A stretch of 37,279 nucleotides of DNA. Origin: an uncultured Pelagibacteraceae bacterium (GTDB taxonomy: Bacteria; Pseudomonadota; Alphaproteobacteria; Pelagibacterales; Pelagibacteraceae). How positions within the stretch are numbered: the stretch's first letter is position 1; every line of letters begins with the position of its first letter. The stretch spans positions 1 to 37,279 of the forward strand of contig CACHLD010000008.1 of the NCBI GenBank assembly GCA_902580565.1. Reading direction: 5' to 3'. The position numbers and the translations under genes were made by a program. The notes under the pieces were generated by a model. It was not told where the DNA came from. It saw only the letters and a program-made list of their open reading frames with translations, and searched no databases. Shown here piece after piece: positions 8,296-15,771 of the stretch.

Positions 8296-9422
8296 AAAAA
8301 TTATTTATTCTTACAGGTGAGTCGTCAGGAGACAAATTAGCTTCAAAAGTAATTAGTGATTTAAAAAAGATAAACCAAAATATCGAATTTTTATCTGTTG
8401 GAGGAGAAAACCTTCAATCCTTGGGTATAAAATCTATTTATAATTTAAAAGAAATTACCTATTTAGGTTTTACTAATGTAATTTTAAATATATTTAAGAT
8501 AAATAGAAAAATTAATGAAACAGTAAAATCAATTGTAGATTATAATCCAGATGTACTGTTTACTGTTGATAGTCCTGATTTTACTCTTAGGGTTGCTGAA
8601 AAAGTAAAAAAATTAAATTCTAATATTAAAACTATTCATTATGTTGCTCCTCAGGTTTGGGTGTGGAGGGAAGGTAGAGTCAAAAAAATTAAAAAGTTTG
8701 TTGATCATATTTTATTACTATTTAGCTTTGAAAAAAAATACTTTGAAAAGGAAAATATAAGTTGTGAATTTGTAGGTCATCCTTTATTACAAAATAAAGA
8801 ACGAAGTAAAATTGACATCAATCAAATAATTGGAAAAAATAAAGCATTAATCTCTGTATTCGCAGGCAGCAGGAAATCAGAGATAAGTGTCTTAATGCCA
8901 ATATTAATTGGTTTTATTAAATTGATGAACGAGAAATATAGCGATATGAAATATGTATTTCATTCTACAAAAGAATATTCAGAATTTATGCAAACTTTCG
9001 TTAACAAAAGTGAATTAAATAATTGTGAAGTAGTGAGCGATAGTGAGATTAAATCACACATACTGCAAAAATCTATCTTTGCTGTAGCAAAATCTGGAAC
9101 GGTTTCTCTTGAAATTTGTAACGCAAAAATACCTTCTGTCATTATTTATAAAATGGGTTTTATTAATTTTTTAATCGTTAAAAGTCTTGTTAAAACCAAA
9201 TTTGCAAATATCGTTAATTTTGCTGCTAATGAAGAGGTCATACCTGAATTACTTCAATCCAACTGTAATGCTAAAAATATCTTTAATATAGTGAATTCTT
9301 TTCTAGAAACTCCAAGTAAAATGGATGATCAAGTAAAAAAAGTTGAGACAATTTTAAGCAAACTAAAGATAAATGGGTCATCTTCAGAATTAGCTAGTTT
9401 ATCATTAAATAAATTTTTGTAA
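8292..9422 (+). CDS. lpxB: Lipid-A-disaccharide synthase
   Basis: LpxB joins lipid X and UDP-2,3-diacylglucosamine to form the lipid A disaccharide. It is a GT-B, GT19-family glycosyltransferase at the inner face of the cytoplasmic membrane. Seen: the N-terminal TGESSGD motif at 8-14, the catalytic-region motif VDSPDF, and the signature HYVAPQVWVWREGRVKKI. CEFVGHPL and VFAGSRKSEI follow, and the sugar-nucleotide-binding AKSGTVSLE. The 376-residue length is normal. ATGA overlap with the upstream gene and TAATG overlap with the downstream hydrolase place it in a continuous translational chain. Confidence 0.96.
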   Translation: MKKLFILTGESSGDKLASKVISDLKKINQNIEFLSVGGENLQSLGIKSIYNLKEITYLGFTNVILNIFKINRKINETVKSIVDYNPDVLFTVDSPDFTLRVAEKVKKLNSNIKTIHYVAPQVWVWREGRVKKIKKFVDHILLLFSFEKKYFEKENISCEFVGHPLLQNKERSKIDINQIIGKNKALISVFAGSRKSEISVLMPILIGFIKLMNEKYSDMKYVFHSTKEYSEFMQTFVNKSELNNCEVVSDSEIKSHILQKSIFAVAKSGTVSLEICNAKIPSVIIYKMGFINFLIVKSLVKTKFANIVNFAANEEVIPELLQSNCNAKNIFNIVNSFLETPSKMDDQVKKVETILSKLKINGSSSELASLSLNKFL

Positions 9423-10348
9423 TGATAGTTTACACTCATTCTGACTGTCTTTTAAAAGATAACGGATTTAATCATCCTGAAAGAAAAGAGAGATTAGATA
9501 GTATTATAGAATCTATTAAACAAATTACTAATTTTAAAATTAATTTTAAAGATGCTCCTCTTGCAGATATGAAAATTATATCTTTAGTTCATCCAAAAAA
9601 GCATATTGAAAAAATATTTTCTAACATTCCAAAAACTGGTTTAATTGGTATAGAGAAAGAACCTTACGCTGACACAATGCTTTGCTCTAAAAGTAAAAAT
9701 GCTATTCTAAGATCATGTGGTGCAGGTATTGCTGCAGCTGATGACGTAATGATCAAAAATGAAAGGATTTTCTGCGCTATAAGACCCCCTGGTCATCATG
9801 CGGAAACAACAAAAGCAATGGGTTTTTGTTTTATTAACAATGTTGCTGTAGCAGCAAGGTATCTTCAAAAAAAATATAAAATTAAAAAAGTAGCTATAGT
9901 TGATTTTGACGTACATCATGGAAATGGAACTCAAGAAATCTTTTATAATGATGAAACAGTAGCTTATGCCTCTTCTCATGAGTTTCCTTTATTTCCTGGC
10001 ACAGGCTCAGAACAAGAAAAAGGAGTAGGAAATATATTCAATGCTACTTTAAAAACAGGAACTAAAGGTAATGAGTTTTTAGAAATATTTCATCAAAAAT
10101 TATTAAGACCATTGGATAAATTTAAGCCAGAAATAATTTTGATATCTGCTGGATTTGATGCTCATTTTAGAGACCCTCTAGCTAATATCAATTTAGAATC
10201 GGAGGATTATTATAAAATTACAAAACAAATTGTAGATCTAGCTAATACACATTCTAAGGGGAGAATAATTTCATTTTTAGAGGGCGGGTATGATTTATTA
10301 GCTTTATCTGAAAGTATTAAGCAGCATTTATTTGCTTTAAAAAACTAA
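9422..10348 (+). CDS. Histone deacetylase-like zinc amidohydrolase (AcuC/AphA family)
   Basis: This is a class II histone-deacetylase-fold enzyme, a family that in bacteria removes acetyl groups from polyamines, proteins or small amides. Seen: HPERKERL at 18-25, the RPPGHHAE motif with catalytic pair H125/H126, and GFCFINNVA. The zinc ligands are D163 and H165 in VDFDVHHGNGTQ and D246 in SAGFDAH. The catalytic Tyr loop is FLEGGY (Y290). All key residues are present, so it should be active; the substrate cannot be read from sequence. The gene overlaps lpxB by one base and ends the run. In related genomes gltA often sits between lpxB and gltX; here this gene and two others occupy that interval. 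Confidence 0.9.
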   Translation: MIVYTHSDCLLKDNGFNHPERKERLDSIIESIKQITNFKINFKDAPLADMKIISLVHPKKHIEKIFSNIPKTGLIGIEKEPYADTMLCSKSKNAILRSCGAGIAAADDVMIKNERIFCAIRPPGHHAETTKAMGFCFINNVAVAARYLQKKYKIKKVAIVDFDVHHGNGTQEIFYNDETVAYASSHEFPLFPGTGSEQEKGVGNIFNATLKTGTKGNEFLEIFHQKLLRPLDKFKPEIILISAGFDAHFRDPLANINLESEDYYKITKQIVDLANTHSKGRIISFLEGGYDLLALSESIKQHLFALKN

Positions 10349-10427
10349 ATATCCACAACACCCCAATTCGTACATATTGTTCAAATAATATTCTAGAATT
10401 TAATGATTAATAAAATATAGTGATTCT

Positions 10428-11054
10428 ATGGACTTTATTATCGTTATTGGTATAGGTGCTATTTTAGTGGCTACTGGAGTAATATCACCAAAACCTAAAG
10501 ATGATGAAATTGCGGAAGCGGAAGTTATAAAAACTGAGGAAGTTGTTGCTCCACCACCTGAGATAAAACCAGAACCAGAACCAGAACCAGAACCAGTGCC
10601 TGAACCTGAACCTGAACCAGAACCTGAACCAGAACCAGAACCTGAACCTGCAAAAGAACCAGAAACGAACGAAGAGCAAGTAACTCAAGAACAGGCTCAA
10701 GAACAAGATGCTAAACCTGAAGACCCTGAGCTCACACCAACTCAAGAAACTGAAGAAAAAGAAGAAGGAGGCGGTTGGTTGAACATAATTCTTTATATCC
10801 TAGGAGCGATAGCAGTAATTGCAGCAGGAGCCTATTTCTTTATGAGAAGAGAGCCAGAAGCACAAAGTGCAGCAGATATTGCAAGATCACAATCACAAGA
10901 GGAACGAGCACCTGAACCACAAGAAGAACCAGCACCTGAACCACAAGAAGAACCAGCACAAGAAGAAACTCAATCGGAGAATACTCAAGAAGAAACTCAG
11001 TCAGAAAATACAGATCAATCATCAAATAATGATGATGAAAATAATAATAGATAA
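10428..11054 (+). CDS. Unknown two-helix membrane protein with Pro-Glu repeat
   Basis: I do not recognise this 208-residue protein. Seen: an N-terminal hydrophobic helix (about 3-20) and an acidic segment. A nearly pure Pro-Glu repeat (48-74) follows, then a Gln/Glu-rich linker. A second hydrophobic helix (about 117-138) is preceded by GGGW and followed by MRR. The hydrophilic tail has two copies of an eight-residue APEPQEEP unit (161-176) and two of QEETQSENT (178-195), and ends in Asn/Asp. The Pro-Glu stretch resembles rigid spacers such as TonB's, but no TonB C-terminal domain is present. The charge pattern suggests that both helices anchor the protein. No clear Shine-Dalgarno precedes the ATG. 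It is flanked by 79 bp upstream and converges with the nuclease gene, with no gap between the two stops. Confidence 0.75.
   Translation: MDFIIVIGIGAILVATGVISPKPKDDEIAEAEVIKTEEVVAPPPEIKPEPEPEPEPVPEPEPEPEPEPEPEPEPAKEPETNEEQVTQEQAQEQDAKPEDPELTPTQETEEKEEGGGWLNIILYILGAIAVIAAGAYFFMRREPEAQSAADIARSQSQEERAPEPQEEPAPEPQEEPAQEETQSENTQEETQSENTDQSSNNDDENNNR
10569..10649 (+). repeat. Hexanucleotide tandem repeat coding for Pro-Glu
   Basis: About thirteen tandem units of CC(A/T)GAA-type hexamers encode residues 48-74 of the unknown membrane protein, with a single Val interruption. The third base of the Pro codon alternates between A and T, so the array is not perfectly homogeneous. In-frame repeats like this can change length by slippage without breaking the reading frame. 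Confidence 0.85.
10908..10955 (+). repeat. Two-copy 24-bp coding repeat
   Basis: Two adjacent 24-bp copies (10908-10931 and 10932-10955) encode APEPQEEP twice in the tail of the Pro-Glu protein. A second pair of longer imperfect units (QEETQSENT, twice) follows at about 10959-11012. The near-identity of the DNA copies points to recent in-frame duplication. Confidence 0.75.
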
Positions 11055-11828
11055 CTATTTAAAAAAATTTCTACCACCACTTAAATAAGCACATTTTTCA
11101 CACTTCTTTTCAATTTCAGGAGGTTCATCTAGATTTAAAACTTCTTTCATTTCAATTAATTTTTCTTCAATCCAAGAAGTATCTACTCGATAAGGTATTA
11201 ACGTAGTTTTAAAATCCATTTTGTTACTGAATTTGTCGTTAGTTTTTTCGCCATTACAAACATAAAAAAAAGTTCGATCTGAAACCTCAAAGTTCATTTT
11301 TCTTAAAATATGAACATATATATCCATCTGTAGTTTATAACTTAGATGCCATTCAGAATCGAGGTAAGATGAAACTGTGACAGGGTAAGTTGATGACTGA
11401 GCTTTATAATCTACAACAACTAATTTTTTTTCATTTAAATCAAACCAAAGATCATCAATACCCCCATAAATAATAAGATTAGTTTTTTCATCTAAATAAG
11501 AAATGCCACCTTTTAAAGAATTTCTCCATGTATCTAATTCTTTGTGATGGAAGGGTACGAAATTTAAATTATGTTTTACCATTATAGGGTGTGGTTTTTG
11601 TTCTTTTCTATACAAATCAAATTCTTTTTTTAACAATTCATCTACCGCAATATTAAGTGCCCAACCAGGCATAGAAGGTTCTTTTAAACCTTTTACACGG
11701 TCTAAATAAAAACATCTTTTACAACTCAGAAAATTAAAGAATTTGGATCTACTTATTTTAAAAGGTGTATTAGATTCTTTATTGTAAATTGATGTTTTTC
11801 TTGTTCTGAAAGATACAGCGTCTTTCAT
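11055..11828 (-). CDS. PD-(D/E)XK nuclease-family protein (RecB/Cas4-like)
   Basis: A 257-residue protein with the core of the PD-(D/E)XK nuclease superfamily. Seen: C36-x2-C39 in an N-terminal SRSKFFNFLSCKRCF stretch, then GGIDD with D125/D126. VVVDYKA follows with D140 and K142, giving the D...DxK catalytic pattern. The helix motif YKLQMDIYVHIL has Q167 and Y171, the QxxxY element of RecB/Cas4-type enzymes. A C-terminal pair C243-x2-C246 follows. The four cysteines could hold an iron-sulfur cluster, as in Cas4 and AddB, or zinc. Cas4 and AddB use one upstream and three downstream cysteines, so the 2+2 arrangement differs. It overlaps gltX by one base (TAATG) and lies in the apparent lexA-gltX transcription unit, suggesting a DNA repair role. 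That role is inference. Confidence 0.8.
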   Translation of the reverse strand: MKDAVSFRTRKTSIYNKESNTPFKISRSKFFNFLSCKRCFYLDRVKGLKEPSMPGWALNIAVDELLKKEFDLYRKEQKPHPIMVKHNLNFVPFHHKELDTWRNSLKGGISYLDEKTNLIIYGGIDDLWFDLNEKKLVVVDYKAQSSTYPVTVSSYLDSEWHLSYKLQMDIYVHILRKMNFEVSDRTFFYVCNGEKTNDKFSNKMDFKTTLIPYRVDTSWIEEKLIEMKEVLNLDEPPEIEKKCEKCAYLSGGRNFFK

Positions 11829-13216
11829 TAAATTTGTTTTAATCTTTTAATGACTTGAGTTTTATCTAAAGATAAAATTACATCATATAGACCTGGACCA
11901 AATCTCGATCCTACTAGGGCTATTCTTAAAGGCTGACCTACGCCTTTAAAGTTTGTTTTATGTTTTTCAATAAGAGACTTAATGACTGGCTCTAAAGTTT
12001 CTCTGGTGAAAGAGCTTAATTTTTCATATTCAATAATAAATTCTTTTATGACTGTCTTAGATAAATCATCAAGTAATTTTTTATCATCTGAACTGATTTC
12101 AATATCGTCCTTGATTATATATTGAGCATTGTTCCACATATCTTCTAATGTTTTAGCTTTATTTTTAAGAAAACCCATTGACTTTATAAGAGTAGGCTCC
12201 TTTTTCATATCAATTAAAGATTTATATTTAGATATATATTCCTTAAAAAATTTGAATAATTCATTTTCATCTATAGTTTTTATATAAGTTTCATTCATAG
12301 ATAGTATCCTTGCCATATCTAGCTTAGAGGGCGATTTACCAACTCCACTAAGATCAAATAGGTCGATACTCTCTTGTTTAGTAAAAATTTCTTTGTCTTT
12401 ATAAGACCAGCCTAATCTTAAAAGATAATTTCTTAAAGCATCTGAAATAATACCAATTTTGATATAATCTTCTAAAGTTGAAGCATTGTCTCTTTTTGAT
12501 AACTTTTTACCTTGTTCACTATGAATTAAAGGTATATGTGCAAAGTTAGGAACCTCCCAGCTCATAGCATCATATATTTGTTTTTGTTTAAAAGAGTTGA
12601 TCATATGGTCATCACCTCTAATAACATGGGTAATTTTCATCTCATGATCATCTACAGTCGCTGATAATTGATAAGTAGGAGATTTGTCTTTTCTTAAAAT
12701 AACAAAATCTTCAATTGTTGAATTAGAAATATTCCTCTCACCTTGAACTAAATCTTTTATGATTGTGTTACCTGAAATCTTACTTTTAAATCTTATAACT
12801 GGTTTTACATTTCTCGGTATCTCAAGATCTTTAGCATCTCTCCATTTTCGATTATACACATAAGGTATACCTTGTTTTTTACACTTTTCTTTCATTTCAT
12901 TAATCTCTTCTTCAGAACAATAACAAGGATAGGCAAAGCCCTTTTTAATAAGTTCTTCAGCTACAGCTATGTGCTTATCAACATGTTTCGATTGTATATA
13001 TTCTGCGCCATCATGCTTTATACCTAACCAGTCTAAAGATGATATTATTTGTTTTTTAAATTCTTCTTTGGATCTTTCTTTATCTGTATCTTCAATTCTT
13101 AAAAAGTAATTTCCTTTATTTTTTTTCGCTAGAAGCCAATTAAATAAGGCTGTTCTGACACCACCTATATGAAGCGGCCCAGTAGGAGAGGGCGCAAACC
13201 TACAATTGAAAGACAT
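11828..13216 (-). CDS. gltX: Glutamyl-tRNA synthetase
   Basis: GltX charges tRNA-Glu with glutamate (class I aminoacyl-tRNA synthetase). Seen: FAPSPTGPLHIGG with the HIGH-type motif at 16-19, and FLRIEDTDKERS. Cysteines C98, C100 and C112 lie in the zinc-binding insert; the last cysteine of the E. coli site is not conserved here. HVIRGDDHMINS and the KMSKS-type motif KLSKR at 238-242 follow, then a helical anticodon-binding domain. The 462-residue length is normal. It starts 19 bases after the lexA stop on the same strand and runs into the nuclease gene. Whether it also charges tRNA-Gln cannot be judged from this window. Confidence 0.96.
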   Translation of the reverse strand: MSFNCRFAPSPTGPLHIGGVRTALFNWLLAKKNKGNYFLRIEDTDKERSKEEFKKQIISSLDWLGIKHDGAEYIQSKHVDKHIAVAEELIKKGFAYPCYCSEEEINEMKEKCKKQGIPYVYNRKWRDAKDLEIPRNVKPVIRFKSKISGNTIIKDLVQGERNISNSTIEDFVILRKDKSPTYQLSATVDDHEMKITHVIRGDDHMINSFKQKQIYDAMSWEVPNFAHIPLIHSEQGKKLSKRDNASTLEDYIKIGIISDALRNYLLRLGWSYKDKEIFTKQESIDLFDLSGVGKSPSKLDMARILSMNETYIKTIDENELFKFFKEYISKYKSLIDMKKEPTLIKSMGFLKNKAKTLEDMWNNAQYIIKDDIEISSDDKKLLDDLSKTVIKEFIIEYEKLSSFTRETLEPVIKSLIEKHKTNFKGVGQPLRIALVGSRFGPGLYDVILSLDKTQVIKRLKQI

Positions 13217-13235
13217 TTATATTAATTAGACTATT

Positions 13236-13910
13236 TTAGTGAAAGTTTCTATATAAAGAAACAAGTTTGCCTTGAATTTTTATTCTATTTGCAGCGTAAA
13301 TTTTTGTTCCATAATTACGATTAGCTGATTCAAGGGCAATAGTATTTCCTTTTTTTCTTACCCTTTTTAATGTAGCTTCTTGATCATCAATCAATACAAC
13401 TGCAATTTGGCCGTTATCAACATTTGAAACTTTTTTAATAATTACTGTATCACCGTCAGCAATACCTGCCTCTATCATAGAGTCACCTTTAACTTTTAGA
13501 CCGTAGTGCTCGCCATTGTTTTGCAAATCCTCTGGTAATGCTACTCTATCAACTTCTTGTTGAATAGCTTCAATAGGAGTACCAGCTGCGATACTTCCTA
13601 AAACGGAAACATCTGATGATTTATTGTTATTTTTATCTAAACCGCCTTTAATTACACTTGGAGTAAAAGTATTAAAAATATCGTTAGCGCTAGCATTTTC
13701 TGGTAATTTGACAACTTCTAAAGCTCTGGCTTTATGTGCTAATCTTTTAACAAAACCTCTTTCTTCTAAAGCAGATATAAGTCTGTGTATTCCAGATTTC
13801 GACTTGAGGTTGAGTGAATTTTTCATCTCTTCATATGAAGGAGATATTCCAGTGGATCTTATTTTTTTATTTATAAAAATTAATAAATTTTTTTGTTTTT
13901 TTGTAAGCAT
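13236..13910 (-). CDS. lexA: LexA SOS repressor / self-cleaving protease
   Basis: LexA represses DNA damage genes until RecA filaments trigger its self-cleavage. Seen: an N-terminal winged helix-turn-helix (1-65, with SPSYEEMKNSLNLKSKSGIH), the Ala109-Gly110 cleavage site in SIAAGTPIE, catalytic S144 in KGDSM, and catalytic K182 in EATLKRV. All self-cleavage residues are intact. I chose the ATG at 13910 (224 residues). It has a GAGG Shine-Dalgarno eight bases upstream, and family members begin MLTKKQ. The frame also opens at 13928 with six extra residues, but that ATG falls where transcription should start. A consensus LexA box at 13933-13947 implies self-repression. gltX and a nuclease gene follow closely. 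Confidence 0.96.
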   Translation of the reverse strand: MLTKKQKNLLIFINKKIRSTGISPSYEEMKNSLNLKSKSGIHRLISALEERGFVKRLAHKARALEVVKLPENASANDIFNTFTPSVIKGGLDKNNNKSSDVSVLGSIAAGTPIEAIQQEVDRVALPEDLQNNGEHYGLKVKGDSMIEAGIADGDTVIIKKVSNVDNGQIAVVLIDDQEATLKRVRKKGNTIALESANRNYGTKIYAANRIKIQGKLVSLYRNFH

Positions 13911-13932
13911 AGAACAAACCTCGTACATCTAT

Positions 13933-13947
13933 GTTCTATAAAAGTTC
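13933..13947 (-). promoter_or_regulatory. LexA operator (SOS box) with overlapping -10 of the lexA promoter
   Basis: The 15 bases read GTTC-N7-GTTC on the plus strand, equal to GAAC-N7-GAAC in the direction of lexA. This is exactly the direct-repeat LexA box known for alphaproteobacteria. A -10-like TATAGA (13940 to 13935 on the minus strand) lies within it, so bound LexA would block RNA polymerase. A TTGAAA lies upstream at a short 15-base spacing and could be a weak -35. Predicted transcription would begin near 13928, just ahead of the lexA Shine-Dalgarno. The match is exact; function is inferred. Confidence 0.85.
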
Positions 13948-13970
13948 TATTTGAATTTCAACTTCAAATA
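13948..13970 (-). terminator. Possible weak hairpin after trpC
   Basis: An 8-bp perfect inverted repeat (13948-13955 with 13963-13970, seven-base loop) lies just downstream of trpC and upstream of the LexA box. All but one pair per arm is A-T, and the T-run that follows on the minus strand is broken by GAAC. It could be a weak trp-operon terminator, or simply AT-rich promoter DNA of lexA. Confidence 0.25.
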
Positions 13971-13980
13971 AAGGTCTATT

Positions 13981-14775
13981 TTATTGAATAATTTGCTTAA
14001 ATCTTTGCATTAACTCATTAGGATTGTCTGAAGCTAGAAGTGATTCTCCTATTAGAAAATTTTTAATACCCGTTTTGTCATATATATACTTAGCATCATT
14101 TTCATTTTTTATTCCACTTTCTGACAACAAAGGTCCTTTGTGGCTCTTAACAACTTCAAAAATTGATAATGTATTATTAATAGAAATTTCAAGAGTTTTT
14201 AAATTTCTATTATTAATCCCTATTATTGCCTGATCATATTTTAATGCTTTTTCAGCCTCTTTCTGATCATGTACCTCAACAATAACTGATAAATTTTGTT
14301 TCATAGCTTCTGAATAAATTTCATCTGCTTGACTGGGACTAATTGCATCAATGATAATTAAAATACAATCACACCCAAAACTTTTCGATAAAGAAACTTG
14401 GTAAGGATCTATAAAAAAATCTTTTGCTAAAACTGGAATTTTAAATTTATCTTTAATATCTCGTATATATTCTAATTTTCCTAAAAAGTATTTTTCTTCA
14501 GTTAATACTGATAAGCATGTTGCTCCATTAGCGATAAACATTCTTGCAATATTCATATGATTAAAATTTTTGACTATAACACCAGCAGAGGGGCTAGCTT
14601 TTTTAATTTCTGTTATTAATGCTACATCTTTAGTTTTCTGAATAGCTTCTTTAAAATTAAAAAAAAAATTAAGATCTTTATTTAAATTTTCTAAAGAACT
14701 TAAAGAATAACTTTTTTTAATCAATTTTAAAGATTCTTTTTTATCATTAATAATTTTTTCAAGAATATTAGTCAT
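13981..14775 (-). CDS. trpC: Indole-3-glycerol phosphate synthase
   Basis: TrpC closes the indole ring, turning carboxyphenylamino-deoxyribulose phosphate into indole-3-glycerol phosphate. Seen: a single TIM-barrel domain of 264 residues with LITEIKKASPSAG (E56, K58), VLAKDFFID (catalytic-region K118), VEVH (E167), IGINNRNL (N188/N189) and LLSESGI. There is no fused TrpF domain. It is the last gene of the ppiD-trpEGDC unit and overlaps trpD by one base. trpF, trpB and trpA are not in the window. Confidence 0.96.
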   Translation of the reverse strand: MTNILEKIINDKKESLKLIKKSYSLSSLENLNKDLNFFFNFKEAIQKTKDVALITEIKKASPSAGVIVKNFNHMNIARMFIANGATCLSVLTEEKYFLGKLEYIRDIKDKFKIPVLAKDFFIDPYQVSLSKSFGCDCILIIIDAISPSQADEIYSEAMKQNLSVIVEVHDQKEAEKALKYDQAIIGINNRNLKTLEISINNTLSIFEVVKSHKGPLLSESGIKNENDAKYIYDKTGIKNFLIGESLLASDNPNELMQRFKQIIQ

Positions 14776-15770
14776 TAAAAAGATTGTATTTTTGTAAAGT
14801 GGTTAAAAACATCTCCAGATTTTAAATGATTATTTGCTCTATCAAATGCCTTTTTAAATTCATTTTCTTTATTTGATACAATTAAACCAGCCGCAACATT
14901 TAAGGCAACAGACTTAGAAAATGCATTTTCTTTACCTTTAAAAATTTCTATAATTTTTTCTGAATTGTATATTGCATTTTTCCCTTTAAGTTCCTCTCTA
15001 TTTTTAGCATTAACTCCAATTTCTTTAGGATCAATTATAAATTCATTAATTGTTCCCTCTTTCAATTCAACAATCTTTGTTTTTGCAAAAGGAGAAATTT
15101 CATCCATCCCATCTTCACTATGAATTATATACGCGTGTAACACACTATTTTCTTTTAAAGCTTCCGCAAAGGGCTTCATCCATTTTTTATTAAACACTCC
15201 AACTACTTGTCTTTTTACTTGAGCTGGGCTACTTAAAGGACCGATTAAATTAAAAATAGTTTTTTTACCCATTTTCTTTCTTGCCGGTCCAACATGTTTC
15301 ATCGCTGAGTGGTAATTAGGAGCAAACATAAATGCAAAATTAAATTTCTTTAAACTTTCTTCAGCCTCATTAGGTCTTAAATTTATATTAATTTTTAGAG
15401 CTTCTAAAACATCAGCAGAACCACAATTTGATGATACAGCTTTATTTCCATGTTTAGCAACTTTTACCCCCATACTTGCTAGAGTAACTGCAGCCGCAGT
15501 AGAAATATTTAAAGAATTTTGCCCATCTCCTCCAGTACCGCAAGTATCAATAGTATTTTGATCCGCATTTACTTTATTCGCCTTGTTTCTTAAAACATAT
15601 ATACCACCAGCTAATTCGTCTTTTGTTTCTCCTTTTGTCGATAAAGCCTCTAAAATTTCAATAATTGAACCTTCATCATATTTACCTTCCATTAATTCTG
15701 TAAAAAGCGACTTACTTTCCTCTAATGTAAGATCTTTGCCTTTTTTTAAATTTTCAATAATTTCTGGCAT
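14775..15770 (-). CDS. trpD: Anthranilate phosphoribosyltransferase
   Basis: TrpD transfers the phosphoribosyl group of PRPP to anthranilate. Seen: the PRPP-binding glycine loop GTGGDG at 78-83, NISTAAA, the KHGNKAVSSNCGSAD block at 106-120, and later GPARKKMGKKTIFNLIGPL. The 331-residue length is normal, and there is no fusion to TrpG. It follows trpG by one base and overlaps trpC by one base. Confidence 0.96.
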   Translation of the reverse strand: MPEIIENLKKGKDLTLEESKSLFTELMEGKYDEGSIIEILEALSTKGETKDELAGGIYVLRNKANKVNADQNTIDTCGTGGDGQNSLNISTAAAVTLASMGVKVAKHGNKAVSSNCGSADVLEALKININLRPNEAEESLKKFNFAFMFAPNYHSAMKHVGPARKKMGKKTIFNLIGPLSSPAQVKRQVVGVFNKKWMKPFAEALKENSVLHAYIIHSEDGMDEISPFAKTKIVELKEGTINEFIIDPKEIGVNAKNREELKGKNAIYNSEKIIEIFKGKENAFSKSVALNVAAGLIVSNKENEFKKAFDRANNHLKSGDVFNHFTKIQSF

Positions 15771-15771
15771 T

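Noticed and set aside
10569-10649. CRISPR-like regular repeat
   Set aside because: The repeats are contiguous hexamers with no spacers and code in frame for Pro-Glu.
13916-13926. Second LexA half-site (GAAC-N7-GTAC from 13912)
   Set aside because: One half-site has a mismatch, and the region overlaps the lexA ribosome site; not enough to call a second operator.
13911-13928. Longer lexA start at 13928
   Set aside because: It lies at the predicted transcription start with no ribosome site. The ATG at 13910 has GAGG upstream and fits family N-termini.
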